A stretch of 64,000 nucleotides of DNA. It comes from Colwellia sp. PAMC 20917. GTDB taxonomy: Bacteria; Pseudomonadota; Gammaproteobacteria; Enterobacterales; Alteromonadaceae. Shown here piece by piece: positions 1-7,569 of this stretch (the stretch's first letter is position 1; every line of letters begins with the position of its first letter). The position numbers and the translations under genes were made by a program. The stretch covers positions 434,001 to 498,000 of the forward strand of contig NZ_CP014944.1 in NCBI RefSeq assembly GCF_001767295.1, read 5' to 3'. A model generated the notes under the pieces. The model had not been told where the DNA came from. It did no database searches and saw only the letters and a list, made by a program, of their open reading frames with translations.

Positions 1-2328
1 ATCTGGAAGACGAACTACTATGTCTGCACGTTGGTCACCTTGATAGAACTTACCCGCAATCGTACCGCCTAACGCTGTGGAAAGTTGATCTTGTAGTTGC
101 TTCACGCTTATTCCATATTTTGCTAGCTGGGCAAGTTTCGGATTAATCGTCATTAGTGGTAAACCAGTCGTTCTTTCTACTTGAATATCAGCAATCCCCT
201 CAACATTAATAATAGCTGTATTTATACTTTTTCCTAACGCCGCTAAAGTCTCAAAGTCATCGCCAAACACTTTGATAGCCAGCTCGGCACGAACCCCTGA
301 TAACAACTCATTAAAGCGCATTTGTATTGGTTGTAAGAACTCATATCGATTACCCGGTATAGGCTCTACTACGGCTGCTAATTCTTCTATAAATTGCGCT
401 TTAGGTTTATTAGGATTTGGCCATTCACTGCGTGGTTTTAAAATAATAAAATTATCGGCAACACTGGGTGGTACAGCATCTGTTGCAACATCGGCTGTGC
501 CTATTTTTGCAAAGACACGTTCAACTTCTGGCATTTGATTAATTTTTTCTTCTAAGACTTTTTGTAACGCGACAGCTTGCGATAATGACGTGCCAGGAAT
601 ACGTAAGGCATGCATGGCGATATCACCTTCATCGAGGTTTGGCACAAATTCGCTACCGAGTTTATTGGCAGAAAATCCTGCTAAGCCGACAAGTCCAACA
701 GCGAAAATCACAACAAACCAGCGAACTTTAAGCGCAAACGTTAAAGAAGGACGATAAACCGCTAAAGATGATTTAATAATGATATTTTCTTTTTCTTTTA
801 CAGGGCCTTTGAACAAAATAGCAATAGCTGCCGGAACAAAAGTTACTGATAAGAACATTGCACAACATAGGGCTATAACAACGGTTATTGCCATAGGATG
901 AAACATTTTTCCTTCAACACCCGTAAGTGCAAAAATAGGTAAATAAACAGCAGTTATAATAAATACGCCAAATAATGCCGGACGGATGACTTCTTTAGTT
1001 GCTTCATAGACTAGTGCTAATCGTTCATTAACTGCCATGGTACGACCATTAGCAGAAGCCGAGCTGAGCTTTCTTAGACAATTCTCAACGATGATAATCG
1101 CACCATCAACAAGTAGTCCAAAATCTAACGCCCCTAAACTCATCAGATTGGCACTTACGCCTACTTGTACCATGCCCGTTACAGTCATTAACATCGCAAA
1201 TGGGATAACCGCAGCAGTAAGCAATGCCGCTCTCATATTGCCTAATAATAAAAGCAACACGACAATAACTAATAGCGCCCCTTCAAATAGGTTCATTTTT
1301 ACTGTATCGAGTGTCTTCTCCACTAAGGTAGTACGGTCATACACAGCAGTAACGGTAATACCGATGGGTAAACTCGCTTTAACTTCGTTTAACTTTATAC
1401 CAACCGCTTTAGCAACATTTCGACTGTTTTCACCAATAAGCATGAAAACGGTACTCATCACCACTTCTCTACCATTTTGGGTTGCTGCACCTGTTCTTAA
1501 CTCTTTTCCTTCTTGTACTTTAGCGACATCAGAAATTCGAATAACACTGCCTTCAGTCGTCCTAACAGGAATATTAGCGATAGCCTCTAAACTTTCTACC
1601 TGTCCGGGAATACGTAATAACCATTGAGCGCCATTTTTTTCTATAAACCCAGCGCCCTTATTATCATTATTATTTTCGATCGCTTGAATAATATCTTGCT
1701 GATTAAGGCCAAATTCCAGTAGCTTTTTAGGCTCAAAGGCAACAAGTATTTCACGTTTAAAACCACCAATAGGGTTAACTTCAACCACACCATCCACTTG
1801 CATTAACTGAGGACGAATAATCCAATCATGAACCGTTCTTAAATCTGTAGCTGTTATTAACTTCCCTTCATCATTACGTGCATTAGGCTCAGCATCCACG
1901 GTAAACATGAATATTTCACCTAACCCAGTTGCTATAGGTCCAAGTTCAGGCTCTAATCCAAAAGGTAAATCTGATTTTGCTGAGACTAAGCGTTCATTCA
2001 CTAATTGTCTGGCAAAGTAAATATCAGTATCATCACTAAAAATGGCGGTTACTTGCGATAAGCCGTAACGTGAAACAGAGCGTGTACTCACTAAATTTGG
2101 TATACCTGCCAATGCGGTTTCTAATGGGTAAGTAACCCGTTGTTCCACTTCAAGCGGTGTATATCCTGGGGCTTCTGTGTTGATCATTACCTGAATGTTG
2201 GTGATATCAGGGACGGCATCGATCGGTAGCTTGGTAAAATTCCAAAGACCAAGTCCTGCGAAGGCGAGTACCGCCAACATAATAATTAAGTTTCTACGAA
2301 TAGAAAATCTGAGTAAATATTCGAGCAT
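1..2328 (-). CDS. czcA: Heavy-metal RND efflux pump, CzcA family (3'-truncated by window edge)
   Basis: Inner-membrane proton-driven exporter of divalent metal ions, the pump of a CzcCBA tripartite complex. Reading the minus strand from the ATG at 2328 gives MLEYLLRFSIRRNLIILLM, the typical cytoplasmic start and first membrane helix. A pore-domain stretch FTKLPIDAVPDITNIQVMI follows. The TM4 signature DFGLLVDGAIIIVEN is present and has the DFG-x3-DGA form known from Czc/Cnr-type (Zn/Co/Cd/Ni) pumps rather than the Cus/Sil copper-silver form. About 776 codons are visible without a stop. The family is about 1,030-1,050 residues, so the C-terminal quarter lies outside the window. It starts about 70 bp after the czcB stop, so it is the last visible gene of the operon. 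Substrate beyond 'divalent metal' is inferred. Confidence 0.93.
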   Translation of the reverse strand, partial: MLEYLLRFSIRRNLIIMLAVLAFAGLGLWNFTKLPIDAVPDITNIQVMINTEAPGYTPLEVEQRVTYPLETALAGIPNLVSTRSVSRYGLSQVTAIFSDDTDIYFARQLVNERLVSAKSDLPFGLEPELGPIATGLGEIFMFTVDAEPNARNDEGKLITATDLRTVHDWIIRPQLMQVDGVVEVNPIGGFKREILVAFEPKKLLEFGLNQQDIIQAIENNNDNKGAGFIEKNGAQWLLRIPGQVESLEAIANIPVRTTEGSVIRISDVAKVQEGKELRTGAATQNGREVVMSTVFMLIGENSRNVAKAVGIKLNEVKASLPIGITVTAVYDRTTLVEKTLDTVKMNLFEGALLVIVVLLLLLGNMRAALLTAAVIPFAMLMTVTGMVQVGVSANLMSLGALDFGLLVDGAIIIVENCLRKLSSASANGRTMAVNERLALVYEATKEVIRPALFGVFIITAVYLPIFALTGVEGKMFHPMAITVVIALCCAMFLSVTFVPAAIAILFKGPVKEKENIIIKSSLAVYRPSLTFALKVRWFVVIFAVGLVGLAGFSANKLGSEFVPNLDEGDIAMHALRIPGTSLSQAVALQKVLEEKINQMPEVERVFAKIGTADVATDAVPPSVADNFIILKPRSEWPNPNKPKAQFIEELAAVVEPIPGNRYEFLQPIQMRFNELLSGVRAELAIKVFGDDFETLAALGKSINTAIINVEGIADIQVERTTGLPLMTINPKLAQLAKYGISVKQLQDQLSTALGGTIAGKFYQGDQRADIVVRLPD

Positions 2329-2401
2329 TATTTTTCCTTTAAAAGTAAGTCTTTTAGGCGTAAACTTTTTTTACTAACCGTTGTAATTAAAAGGGAAACC
2401 T

Positions 2402-3636
2402 TTAGTGGTCATGTGATGCGCCAGATTTTTCAACATCGGCTTTGAGAATATAACTATTCTCAGTGACATATTCAGTGCCTAGGGATATACCGCCTAACAC
2501 TTCAATTTCATCCCCCACTATGCGGCCTAATTCAAGCATTCTTACTTCATATTCATTGCCAACTTTGGCATAAACCACAGTAAAATCACGAAAGCTCTGC
2601 AATGCGTTACGCTTTACCGCCATCGCTACCTCAAATGAGCCAATTTCAATTCTTGCACTTACAAAAGAGCCTTCAGATAATAAGGAATCACTATTGTTTA
2701 CTAAGACACGAAATAGCTTCGCCTGATCATTCCTAACTTTTAATACTCGGCTATCAATTTTACTTGTGTACTGTTTTTCAACACCATTAATGTTAAGCGT
2801 TGTTTTTGCGCCAATATTAATTTTGGCTAAATCCAAAGGAAAAACAGCTAGCTCAGCAACTAAGGTTTCATCATTAGTCACGTTAAGTAATATTCGGCCT
2901 TTAGATTGCTCACCAGAAGTAACGTTAACCGCACTCACAATGCCTTTTTGAGCTGATGTCACCTGATAAGATTGCAAACTTTCATTACTTTCCAGAGTGA
3001 GTAGCAATTGACCTTTCTTAATTACATCACCTAGCTTGACGTGAACTTTTTTAACCAGTCCATCGAATCGAGCGTAAACATTACTGGTAGCATCGGCTGG
3101 TAACGTTAACTTTCCAAACATTTCAATGCTGTCATGGAATGTTGATGGCCCGACAACTTCAGTACTAATTTCCATTGCCTGAGCAATTTTTTCATCAATA
3201 CTTGTTCGACCTTCAAAATTGTCATATTGCCAACTGTAAGTTTTTCTCTGATATTTAGCCGTTAGAGAGACAATAAATGAGTGAGGTTCGTAGATAACCA
3301 TATCACCACGAAGATACTGGCCTTCTTGAAAAAAATTAATGTCATCGACACCATCACCTAATCGGGTCAATTTTACATTTAGCTCTACTTTCGCAGGGTC
3401 GATAGCTTTTCCATTCTCAGTTGCCCACACACGAAACTCAGGGGTACTCCCGTTTCAAAAATGGATAGTTCAATGGCAAAATTATCTTTTTTCAATAGTC
3501 GTCCACGATTCGGCCCTTTCTCTGGCTCGGCTTCTTCTACCTTTTGCTCTGAAACGGCAAGGCTAGAGAAACTTGTACTTAAGCTAACAAAGCACAGTGT
3601 GCTTATTAGCGTTAATATTTTAAATGTTGATTTCAT
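2402..3636 (-). pseudogene. czcB: CzcB-like periplasmic adaptor of RND efflux, interrupted by a 1-nt frameshift
   Basis: Membrane-fusion subunit linking the CzcA pump to the CzcC outer-membrane channel. The 5' part (3636 to about 3440) gives a signal peptide and the family opening GPNRGRLLKKDNFAIELSIF. The rest (to 2402) continues in another frame with WATENGKAIDPAKVELNVKL, the barrel-sandwich/lipoyl half-motifs (GLVKKVHVKLGDVIKKGQLL) and a His-containing tail (ASHDH). Both halves match one continuous family sequence if one base is added in the GGGG run at 3441-3444 (plus strand), giving GVPPEFRVWATENG. The usual long alpha-hairpin between the lipoyl halves is replaced by a short loop. As the sequence stands the product would be truncated. 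The 1-nt error could be in the data or in the gene. Confidence 0.85.
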
Positions 3637-3638
3637 GA

Positions 3639-5054
3639 TTATTTCTCGTTATTTTTTTCAATAGATTGAGCGTTAAAAGGTGTATTAGCGTTTTTATTAA
3701 TGGCAACTAGAGACGAACCCGTTAATCGTTCTATTTCAATATTGTTTAAATGTGCATTTTGATAAGCAGCAATCAAGTCTGACTGAGCATCTAATAATTC
3801 TTTTTGAGTATTTGTCCACTCGGTATAGCTATATCGGCCAATTTTGTAAGCTTTTTCAGCTTCAACAAAAGCTTGTTCAAGCACAGGTATAAGGTTTTCA
3901 GTCATAGCATGAATGACATGTTGGCTGTGTTTCATTTGTTCAATAAGCACATACAACTGGGTATTCAATTGATGAACGAGTGCTTGTGACGCTGTTTCTA
4001 ATTCAGTTTTAGACGCGTGTAACGCATTTATTTTCCCTTGATTTTGATTGCTATCACCAAAAGGAATTGAAATTCCAGCGACTAAACCAAAATCATCGGT
4101 TGTTTCGTAACGTCTTAATCCCGTTGTAAATTTCCATAGTGGTTTAGTTTCAATACGAGCAAGTTCAATCTCAGACTGGACAATTCGCTGTTTTGTAGCG
4201 AAAAGACTTACCGAAGGTAGTTGTTTTAGATGAGTAAATAATGAATCAACATCGCTGCTATTGGTTAAAGGTAAGTGAGGTAACGATAATAATGACCCAA
4301 TGATGTTAGTTTCTTTATGTTGCTCACTTTGCCCCTGTCCTTTCCACTGCGCCAATAACTGATATTTACTGGTATCTACTTCATGAGTTAAATCTTCAAC
4401 AACTAATTCTCGTTTAGCAACTTCTGCTTGTGATTTTAGTTTATCAACTAAAGAAGACTTTCCTGCATGTACACGTTTAGTCACTGCTTCAAATGATTTA
4501 ACCGCTTGCTTTAAGCTCATATTTGAAAGCTTTAATCGCTCTTCATTGACCAATACTTGGATAAAATATCTTGCTGTTTGTGCAGCTAAATCTAACGCTT
4601 TAATTTCTCGTGAGAATGCAACAGTTGATCCCTGAATATTAGCATTTGCCACTCTGTTTTTTACTAGAGCGTTATCTAAAATCCATGAGATCGATAGTGT
4701 GGATTGCGCACTTTTAAAGCCACTATGATCACCCGTACCCATTGCATCCTCAATGGTAAGTCCAATTTCTGGTCTAACCTGAATACCAGCTTGTTGTGCA
4801 TACCCCTTATAAATATCAGCTTGATTAGCAAATACTTTTAATTCTGGGTGCATATTCATTGTTTGAGATATTGCCGTAGATAAGTCAACCGATATCAGGG
4901 GGCTGTCTTCTGAGTATGCATAACCTGAGTATGCGTAACCTGAGAGTGTTGAAGTGATCATTAGTACCACAGCGCTAAATTTTACATAACGCCTTGATAA
5001 AAACCGATTGGCGGTCGGTTTTTTATTTGTGAATGAGTGAATAAATAGTTTCAT
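3639..5054 (-). CDS. czcC: CzcC-like outer-membrane efflux channel (TolC superfamily)
   Basis: Outer-membrane exit duct of the CzcCBA metal efflux complex; 471 aa. After a basic N-terminus comes a hydrophobic signal segment (KFSAVVLMITSTLSGYAYS). The mature protein then shows the periodic alpha-helical pattern of outer-membrane efflux proteins (e.g. LDLAAQTARYFIQVLVNEER, and a second repeat ending EKAYKIGRYSYTEWTNTQKE). The stop is 2 bp upstream of the czcB start, so the two are cotranscribed. Two oddities: a 15-bp direct repeat (4911-4940) duplicates GYAYS at the signal-peptide end, and the N-terminal coding region contains a 9-bp-arm palindrome (4999-5023) that also occurs upstream of the operon. 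The shoulder before the signal peptide is unusually long (about 25 residues), but no better start is evident. Confidence 0.88.
   Translation of the reverse strand: MKLFIHSFTNKKPTANRFLSRRYVKFSAVVLMITSTLSGYAYSGYAYSEDSPLISVDLSTAISQTMNMHPELKVFANQADIYKGYAQQAGIQVRPEIGLTIEDAMGTGDHSGFKSAQSTLSISWILDNALVKNRVANANIQGSTVAFSREIKALDLAAQTARYFIQVLVNEERLKLSNMSLKQAVKSFEAVTKRVHAGKSSLVDKLKSQAEVAKRELVVEDLTHEVDTSKYQLLAQWKGQGQSEQHKETNIIGSLLSLPHLPLTNSSDVDSLFTHLKQLPSVSLFATKQRIVQSEIELARIETKPLWKFTTGLRRYETTDDFGLVAGISIPFGDSNQNQGKINALHASKTELETASQALVHQLNTQLYVLIEQMKHSQHVIHAMTENLIPVLEQAFVEAEKAYKIGRYSYTEWTNTQKELLDAQSDLIAAYQNAHLNNIEIERLTGSSLVAINKNANTPFNAQSIEKNNEK
4999..5023. repeat. Palindrome AAAAACCGA-n7-TCGGTTTTT, copy 2, inside czcC
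   Basis: Arms AAAAACCGA (4999-5007) and TCGGTTTTT (5015-5023) flank TTGGCGG. The element encodes KKPTANRF near the N-terminus of the CzcC-like protein, about 30-55 bp after its start codon. The arms are identical to copy 1 upstream of the operon. See the matching finding. Confidence 0.6.
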
Positions 5055-5067
5055 TTTTAATACCTTA

Positions 5068-5103
5068 GAGTGAGCCTTGGAGTAAGCCTTGGAGTAAGCC
5101 TTA
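5068..5103 (-). repeat. 12-bp tandem repeat, three copies, in the czcC leader
   Basis: Unit GAGTRAGCCTTG (plus strand) occurs three times head to tail between the M56 peptidase stop and the czcC start. On the coding strand each unit contains AAGGCTTACTCC. The repeat runs into AAGGTATTAAAAATG, so it appears to copy the sequence that also forms the czcC ribosome binding site (AAGG, 8 nt before ATG). Confidence 0.8.
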
Positions 5104-5113
5104 AATTATTATT

Positions 5114-6082
5114 TTAATGATCGAATAGCGTTTCAATAGCGTGATGGAGGCTATCTACTGATGTCATTGATATGACGGCTAATAGTATTATTGTGAGTAA
5201 AACCACTTTCATTGGAAAAGGTTTGAGTTGAGTATCATTGAGCAATGCTAATACTCTTTGTTCAATGGATTGACGACAAAAGTGAACGAGTAATTCACTT
5301 TTGAACTGTTCATGTATGGAATATTTAGCCGCTAACTTAGTAAATCTCACTAACGTACTAGCAACATTGTGCGCCTGTTGTTGAGTTTTTACGAAGAAAG
5401 AATCAGCCGCTTGCTCCATGGTAATTGCCATCATCGATTTCAATATTTTCTTAACATTAGGTGAAAAATAAGAAGACAATAATGAAAACACCCACTTTTT
5501 TAGCGGGTCAGCATAGTGTAAATGAGCAAGTTCATGTTGAATGATGATTTCAATGTCATCTGAATCTAGTTGCTCAATCAAGCCTGTAGATATAAAACAC
5601 GATGCTTTAATTAATCCACCTGTGAATGCTGTTGGGATAGATGATTCTATTATAAAGACGTTCTCACTCTTCTTTGTCGCTAACGTGCGCAACAAAATTA
5701 TCTGATAGTGATTTTTGTAAGCGACAACTAGGCTTCGAACAGCAATAGTGAGACTGAAGCCGAAAAAAGCAATCAAACTAATGCTATGCCAGCTTAAAAA
5801 ATAATAAATATTAGGATGATGCCAGTGAGCTAATTCAGTTAGCCATACAAACATTGCCCCTGATTGAAAAAGAGGGCTAAATAACAGCGTTACAGATAAC
5901 GCAATAATCCAAGGTGAAAGCACACATAACCAGAGTAACGATTTACGAGTAGAGACAGTGTAACGTTGAATTTTATTTTTTACCGACCAATAAGCAAGCG
6001 AAATAAAGCCATTGGCAACGATAAAAGCTAACACGGCAATCGTGAGTAGATTAAGTGCTAACGCCCAAAAACCATAAATCAT
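5114..6082 (-). CDS. M56 (BlaR1/MecR1-like) membrane metallopeptidase
   Basis: Predicted zinc protease anchored in the inner membrane, the sensor/protease partner of BlaI-type repressors. Its 322 aa contain several hydrophobic helices (near residues 5-30, 45-70 and 95-120, and one at the C-terminus), the zinc motif HELAHLHYADP and the downstream glutamate segment EQAADSFFV. It lacks the roughly 250-residue penicillin-binding sensor domain that BlaR1/MecR1 carry, so a beta-lactam role is unlikely. The gene overlaps the repressor by 4 bp (translational coupling) and lies directly upstream of czcC. Inferred role: it senses a membrane or metal signal and cleaves the repressor to switch on the efflux operon. 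Confidence 0.87.
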   Translation of the reverse strand: MIYGFWALALNLLTIAVLAFIVANGFISLAYWSVKNKIQRYTVSTRKSLLWLCVLSPWIIALSVTLLFSPLFQSGAMFVWLTELAHWHHPNIYYFLSWHSISLIAFFGFSLTIAVRSLVVAYKNHYQIILLRTLATKKSENVFIIESSIPTAFTGGLIKASCFISTGLIEQLDSDDIEIIIQHELAHLHYADPLKKWVFSLLSSYFSPNVKKILKSMMAITMEQAADSFFVKTQQQAHNVASTLVRFTKLAAKYSIHEQFKSELLVHFCRQSIEQRVLALLNDTQLKPFPMKVVLLTIILLAVISMTSVDSLHHAIETLFDH

Positions 6083-6468
6083 TTTTCGGCCTTTGTTTTG
6101 AATTTTTTGCGCTGTTGCTCAATCATAGCTTCAAGTTTATCTAACTGATCCTCATCGAGATCAGATGAAATTGAAGAAAAAGCCGCGACAACGCTATTTT
6201 CATCTTTAACAACAAAATCATGAGTAACACTTTTAATGAGTTGGCCTATCAATTCTTGACGAGCAACTTTAGGGAAATATTGATATGCGTGGCCGTTCTT
6301 TACCCGACTTAATAGATCTTTTTTAAATAAGCGATCTAACGTGCTTTGAATAGTATTAAGAGAGCCGCCTCGATTTTTCTCGAAATAGCTATGTACCTGC
6401 TTAGCGTCAGCAGGCTGTGCCTTCCAAAGGTATTCCAATACTTGTTTTTCTAGTTCACCGAGTTGCAT
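6079..6468 (-). CDS. BlaI/MecI/CopY-family transcriptional repressor
   Basis: Winged-helix repressor, 129 aa, the usual length. The N-terminal half has the family pattern MQLGELEKQVLEYLWKAQPA, then a recognition-helix region (GGSLNTIQSTLDRLFKK) and a wing (LSRVKNGHAYQYFP). The C-terminal half is the charged dimerisation segment that the partner protease cuts in BlaI/MecI. The family includes both beta-lactam regulators and the copper regulator CopY, so control of a metal pump is plausible. It is the first gene of the minus-strand operon repressor-protease-czcCBA. A dyad (6496-6510) about 28 bp upstream of the ATG is a candidate operator. Confidence 0.9.
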   Translation of the reverse strand: MQLGELEKQVLEYLWKAQPADAKQVHSYFEKNRGGSLNTIQSTLDRLFKKDLLSRVKNGHAYQYFPKVARQELIGQLIKSVTHDFVVKDENSVVAAFSSISSDLDEDQLDKLEAMIEQQRKKFKTKAEK

Positions 6469-6495
6469 AGACTTTTCACTGCCCTATTTAAGTAT

Positions 6496-6510
6496 TGTGA
6501 TAATGTCACA
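6496..6510 (-). promoter_or_regulatory. Candidate repressor operator upstream of the blaI-like gene
   Basis: TGTGATAATGTCACA has perfect 5-bp arms around a 5-bp centre and lies 28-42 bp before the repressor start codon, where autoregulation by BlaI/CopY proteins normally acts. It is not an exact TACA-nn-TGTA box. The half-sites also resemble a CRP half-site, but the spacer is 5 bp rather than 6. Assignment to this repressor is inference. Confidence 0.35.
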
Positions 6511-6511
6511 T

Positions 6512-6538
6512 TAAAAACCGAGAGGCAATCGGTTTTTA
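6512..6538. repeat. Palindrome AAAAACCGA-n7-TCGGTTTTT, copy 1
   Basis: A 10-bp-arm inverted repeat (TAAAAACCGA / TCGGTTTTTA) with a 7-nt loop lies 44-70 bp upstream of the repressor start. The same 9-bp arms with the same loop length and a shared GGC core recur at 4999-5023 inside czcC. It could end transcription entering from either side, since both sides are T-rich, or it could be a protein-binding dyad. Confidence 0.6.
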
Positions 6539-6566
6539 GATTTATTCCACTAAATCTTCTACTTTA

Positions 6567-6772
6567 GATAATGATTACTCATTACAGCATAGGCACAGAC
6601 GTCAATCGCAAAGACTTCGATAAGAAAGTGTAACTTATCCTCTGCGGTGCTCAAAGCTTTGGCCTGACAAGGCATCTTCGCCACATAGAAAAGCGCATAG
6701 AACACAACGTGCAACACAATGATGATAGAGGGTGTCTACTAAACTGATTTGTTGTTTCCTTGGCATAGCCAT
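6567..6772 (-). pseudogene. Decayed IS200-like / REP-associated tyrosine transposase (5' fragment)
   Basis: Translating the minus strand from the ATG at 6772 gives MAMPRKQQISLVDTLYHHC, then CGEDALSGQSFEHRR. After a frameshift the stretch AEDKLHFLIEVFAIDVCAYA-VMSNHY continues in another frame. This is the characteristic opening of Y1 transposases of the RAYT group; their HUH motif follows MSNH. The fragment stops at that motif, and the catalytic part is missing. A plausible ribosome binding site (GGTGAG) precedes it. It marks past mobile-element activity between the metal operon and the tRNA-Leu fragment. Confidence 0.75.
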
Positions 6773-6816
6773 AACTCACCTGTGATTTTGTCACTTGGTT
6801 ATTTCAGTGCAGTACA

Positions 6817-6901
6817 TCGGTAGGGATGATCAATTTAGGCTGGGTGTCCTATTAAAATCTTCGGTAGAGATTATCAATTAAGACTGAGTGTCCTGTTAAA
6901 A
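6817..6901. repeat. Two imperfect copies of a ~42-bp repeat next to the transposase remnant
   Basis: Copy 1 (about 6817-6858) and copy 2 (about 6861-6901) share the pattern tcggtag-gat-atcaatt-ag-ctg-gtgtcct-ttaaaat. They sit 45-130 bp upstream of the decayed RAYT-like gene, where REP-type sequences used by such transposases are normally found. The GTGTCC core is reminiscent of insertion-sequence ends. Function is inferred from position only. Confidence 0.55.
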
Positions 6902-6934
6902 TAAGTTCAGTTAATATCTTAGAGTCGCATAAGT

Positions 6935-7264
6935 CTATTTGTTTTTCGATGTTGGCCAAACGAAGGGAGCGGGCTTGGTGGAAGTCGTTTCTGCTACTGC
7001 TGTATTTTGGGCGAGTATCCCCCTTATTAATTTCCCCGTTTCTTTATGCTTACTACAAAATGTTTTTAAGTATAAAATTTCAACTCTACTGCGTGCCCAA
7101 GGGGTTGTACGCAGAAATTTCAAACTTGATTTAAGGCGCGGTTTATTGGTGAAACAACGAATATTAAGTAACTCACCCATCTTATCCCAACCAATTTTCT
7201 TCTCTAGTTCGGTTAGGATCTGTTCAAGTTTCACGCCGTGGAGTGGATCATTACTGTTATTCAT
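6935..7264 (-). CDS. VF530 family (DUF2132) putative DNA-binding protein
   Basis: 109 aa. The first ~70 residues match the VF530 family closely: NNSNDPLHGVKLEQILTELE, then GWDKMGELLNIRCF, then SLKFLRTTPWARSRVEILYL. Proteins of this family are small alpha-helical proteins proposed to bind DNA; no specific role is established to my knowledge. The last ~35 residues (GKLIRGILAQNTAVAETTST...) form a tail that the core family does not need and may be locally acquired sequence. The gene stands alone between the transposase scar and the tRNA-Leu fragment. The start ATG at 7264 gives the canonical N-terminus. Confidence 0.8.
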   Translation of the reverse strand: MNNSNDPLHGVKLEQILTELEKKIGWDKMGELLNIRCFTNKPRLKSSLKFLRTTPWARSRVEILYLKTFCSKHKETGKLIRGILAQNTAVAETTSTKPAPFVWPTSKNK

Positions 7265-7478
7265 AGTCGACTTAAATTTAAAAATAGCATTGTAACAAGT
7301 TTACTAAATATTGACAGACTTATGCGTTTAACTCAGGTAAAAGTGCAGAAAGAACTTTAAGGAAAAGTTAATATTCTCAGTGGGCTGATAACAGACAACA
7401 GACATAGATATTATTCTCAACCTAAGTTACCACCCCCTTCAAATTAACGCGTCTAGTGATTCAGTGATTTAATGCAAT

Positions 7479-7509
7479 AAAAAAGGCTTACATTGCTGAA
7501 GCCTTTTTT
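7479..7509 (-). terminator. Intrinsic terminator downstream of the tRNA-Leu 3' fragment
   Basis: AAAAAAGGCTT, a 9-nt loop, then AAGCCTTTTTT: an 11-bp stem with a T tract on both strands. It lies 8 bp beyond the CCA end of the tRNA fragment, where a tRNA operon would end. Confidence 0.85.
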
Positions 7510-7516
7510 ATAGTAT

Positions 7517-7569
7517 TGGTGCGATGGAGAGACTCGAACTCTCACGACCTAAGTCACTACCCCCTCAAG
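7517..7569 (-). pseudogene. 3' half of a tRNA-Leu (truncated at the anticodon loop)
   Basis: The minus strand reads CTTGAGGGGGTAGTGACTTA, continues through the variable arm, a perfectly paired T stem (GAGAG/CTCTC) with loop TTCGAGT, and ends ATCGCACCA. Aligned by eye with the intact tRNA-Leu(GAG) at 22653-22737 it matches at 44 of 53 positions, and the T-stem differences are compensatory. The sequence 5' of the anticodon loop is not tRNA, so the 5' half is absent and this cannot be a working tRNA. Half-tRNAs ending at the anticodon loop are typical attachment-site footprints of integrases. It bounds the left end of the respiratory island. Confidence 0.75.

Noticed and set aside
3385-3636. Separate small exported protein ahead of a shorter adaptor
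   Set aside because: Both pieces are parts of one CzcB-type protein; a single missing base explains the split.
5114-6468. Beta-lactam resistance switch
   Set aside because: The M56 protein lacks a penicillin-binding sensor domain and no beta-lactamase gene is present; the operon encodes metal efflux.
6567-6585. Fur box (GATAATGATTACTCATTA)
   Set aside because: It lies inside the decayed transposase and is simply the reverse complement of the codons for VMSNHY; no gene starts beside it.
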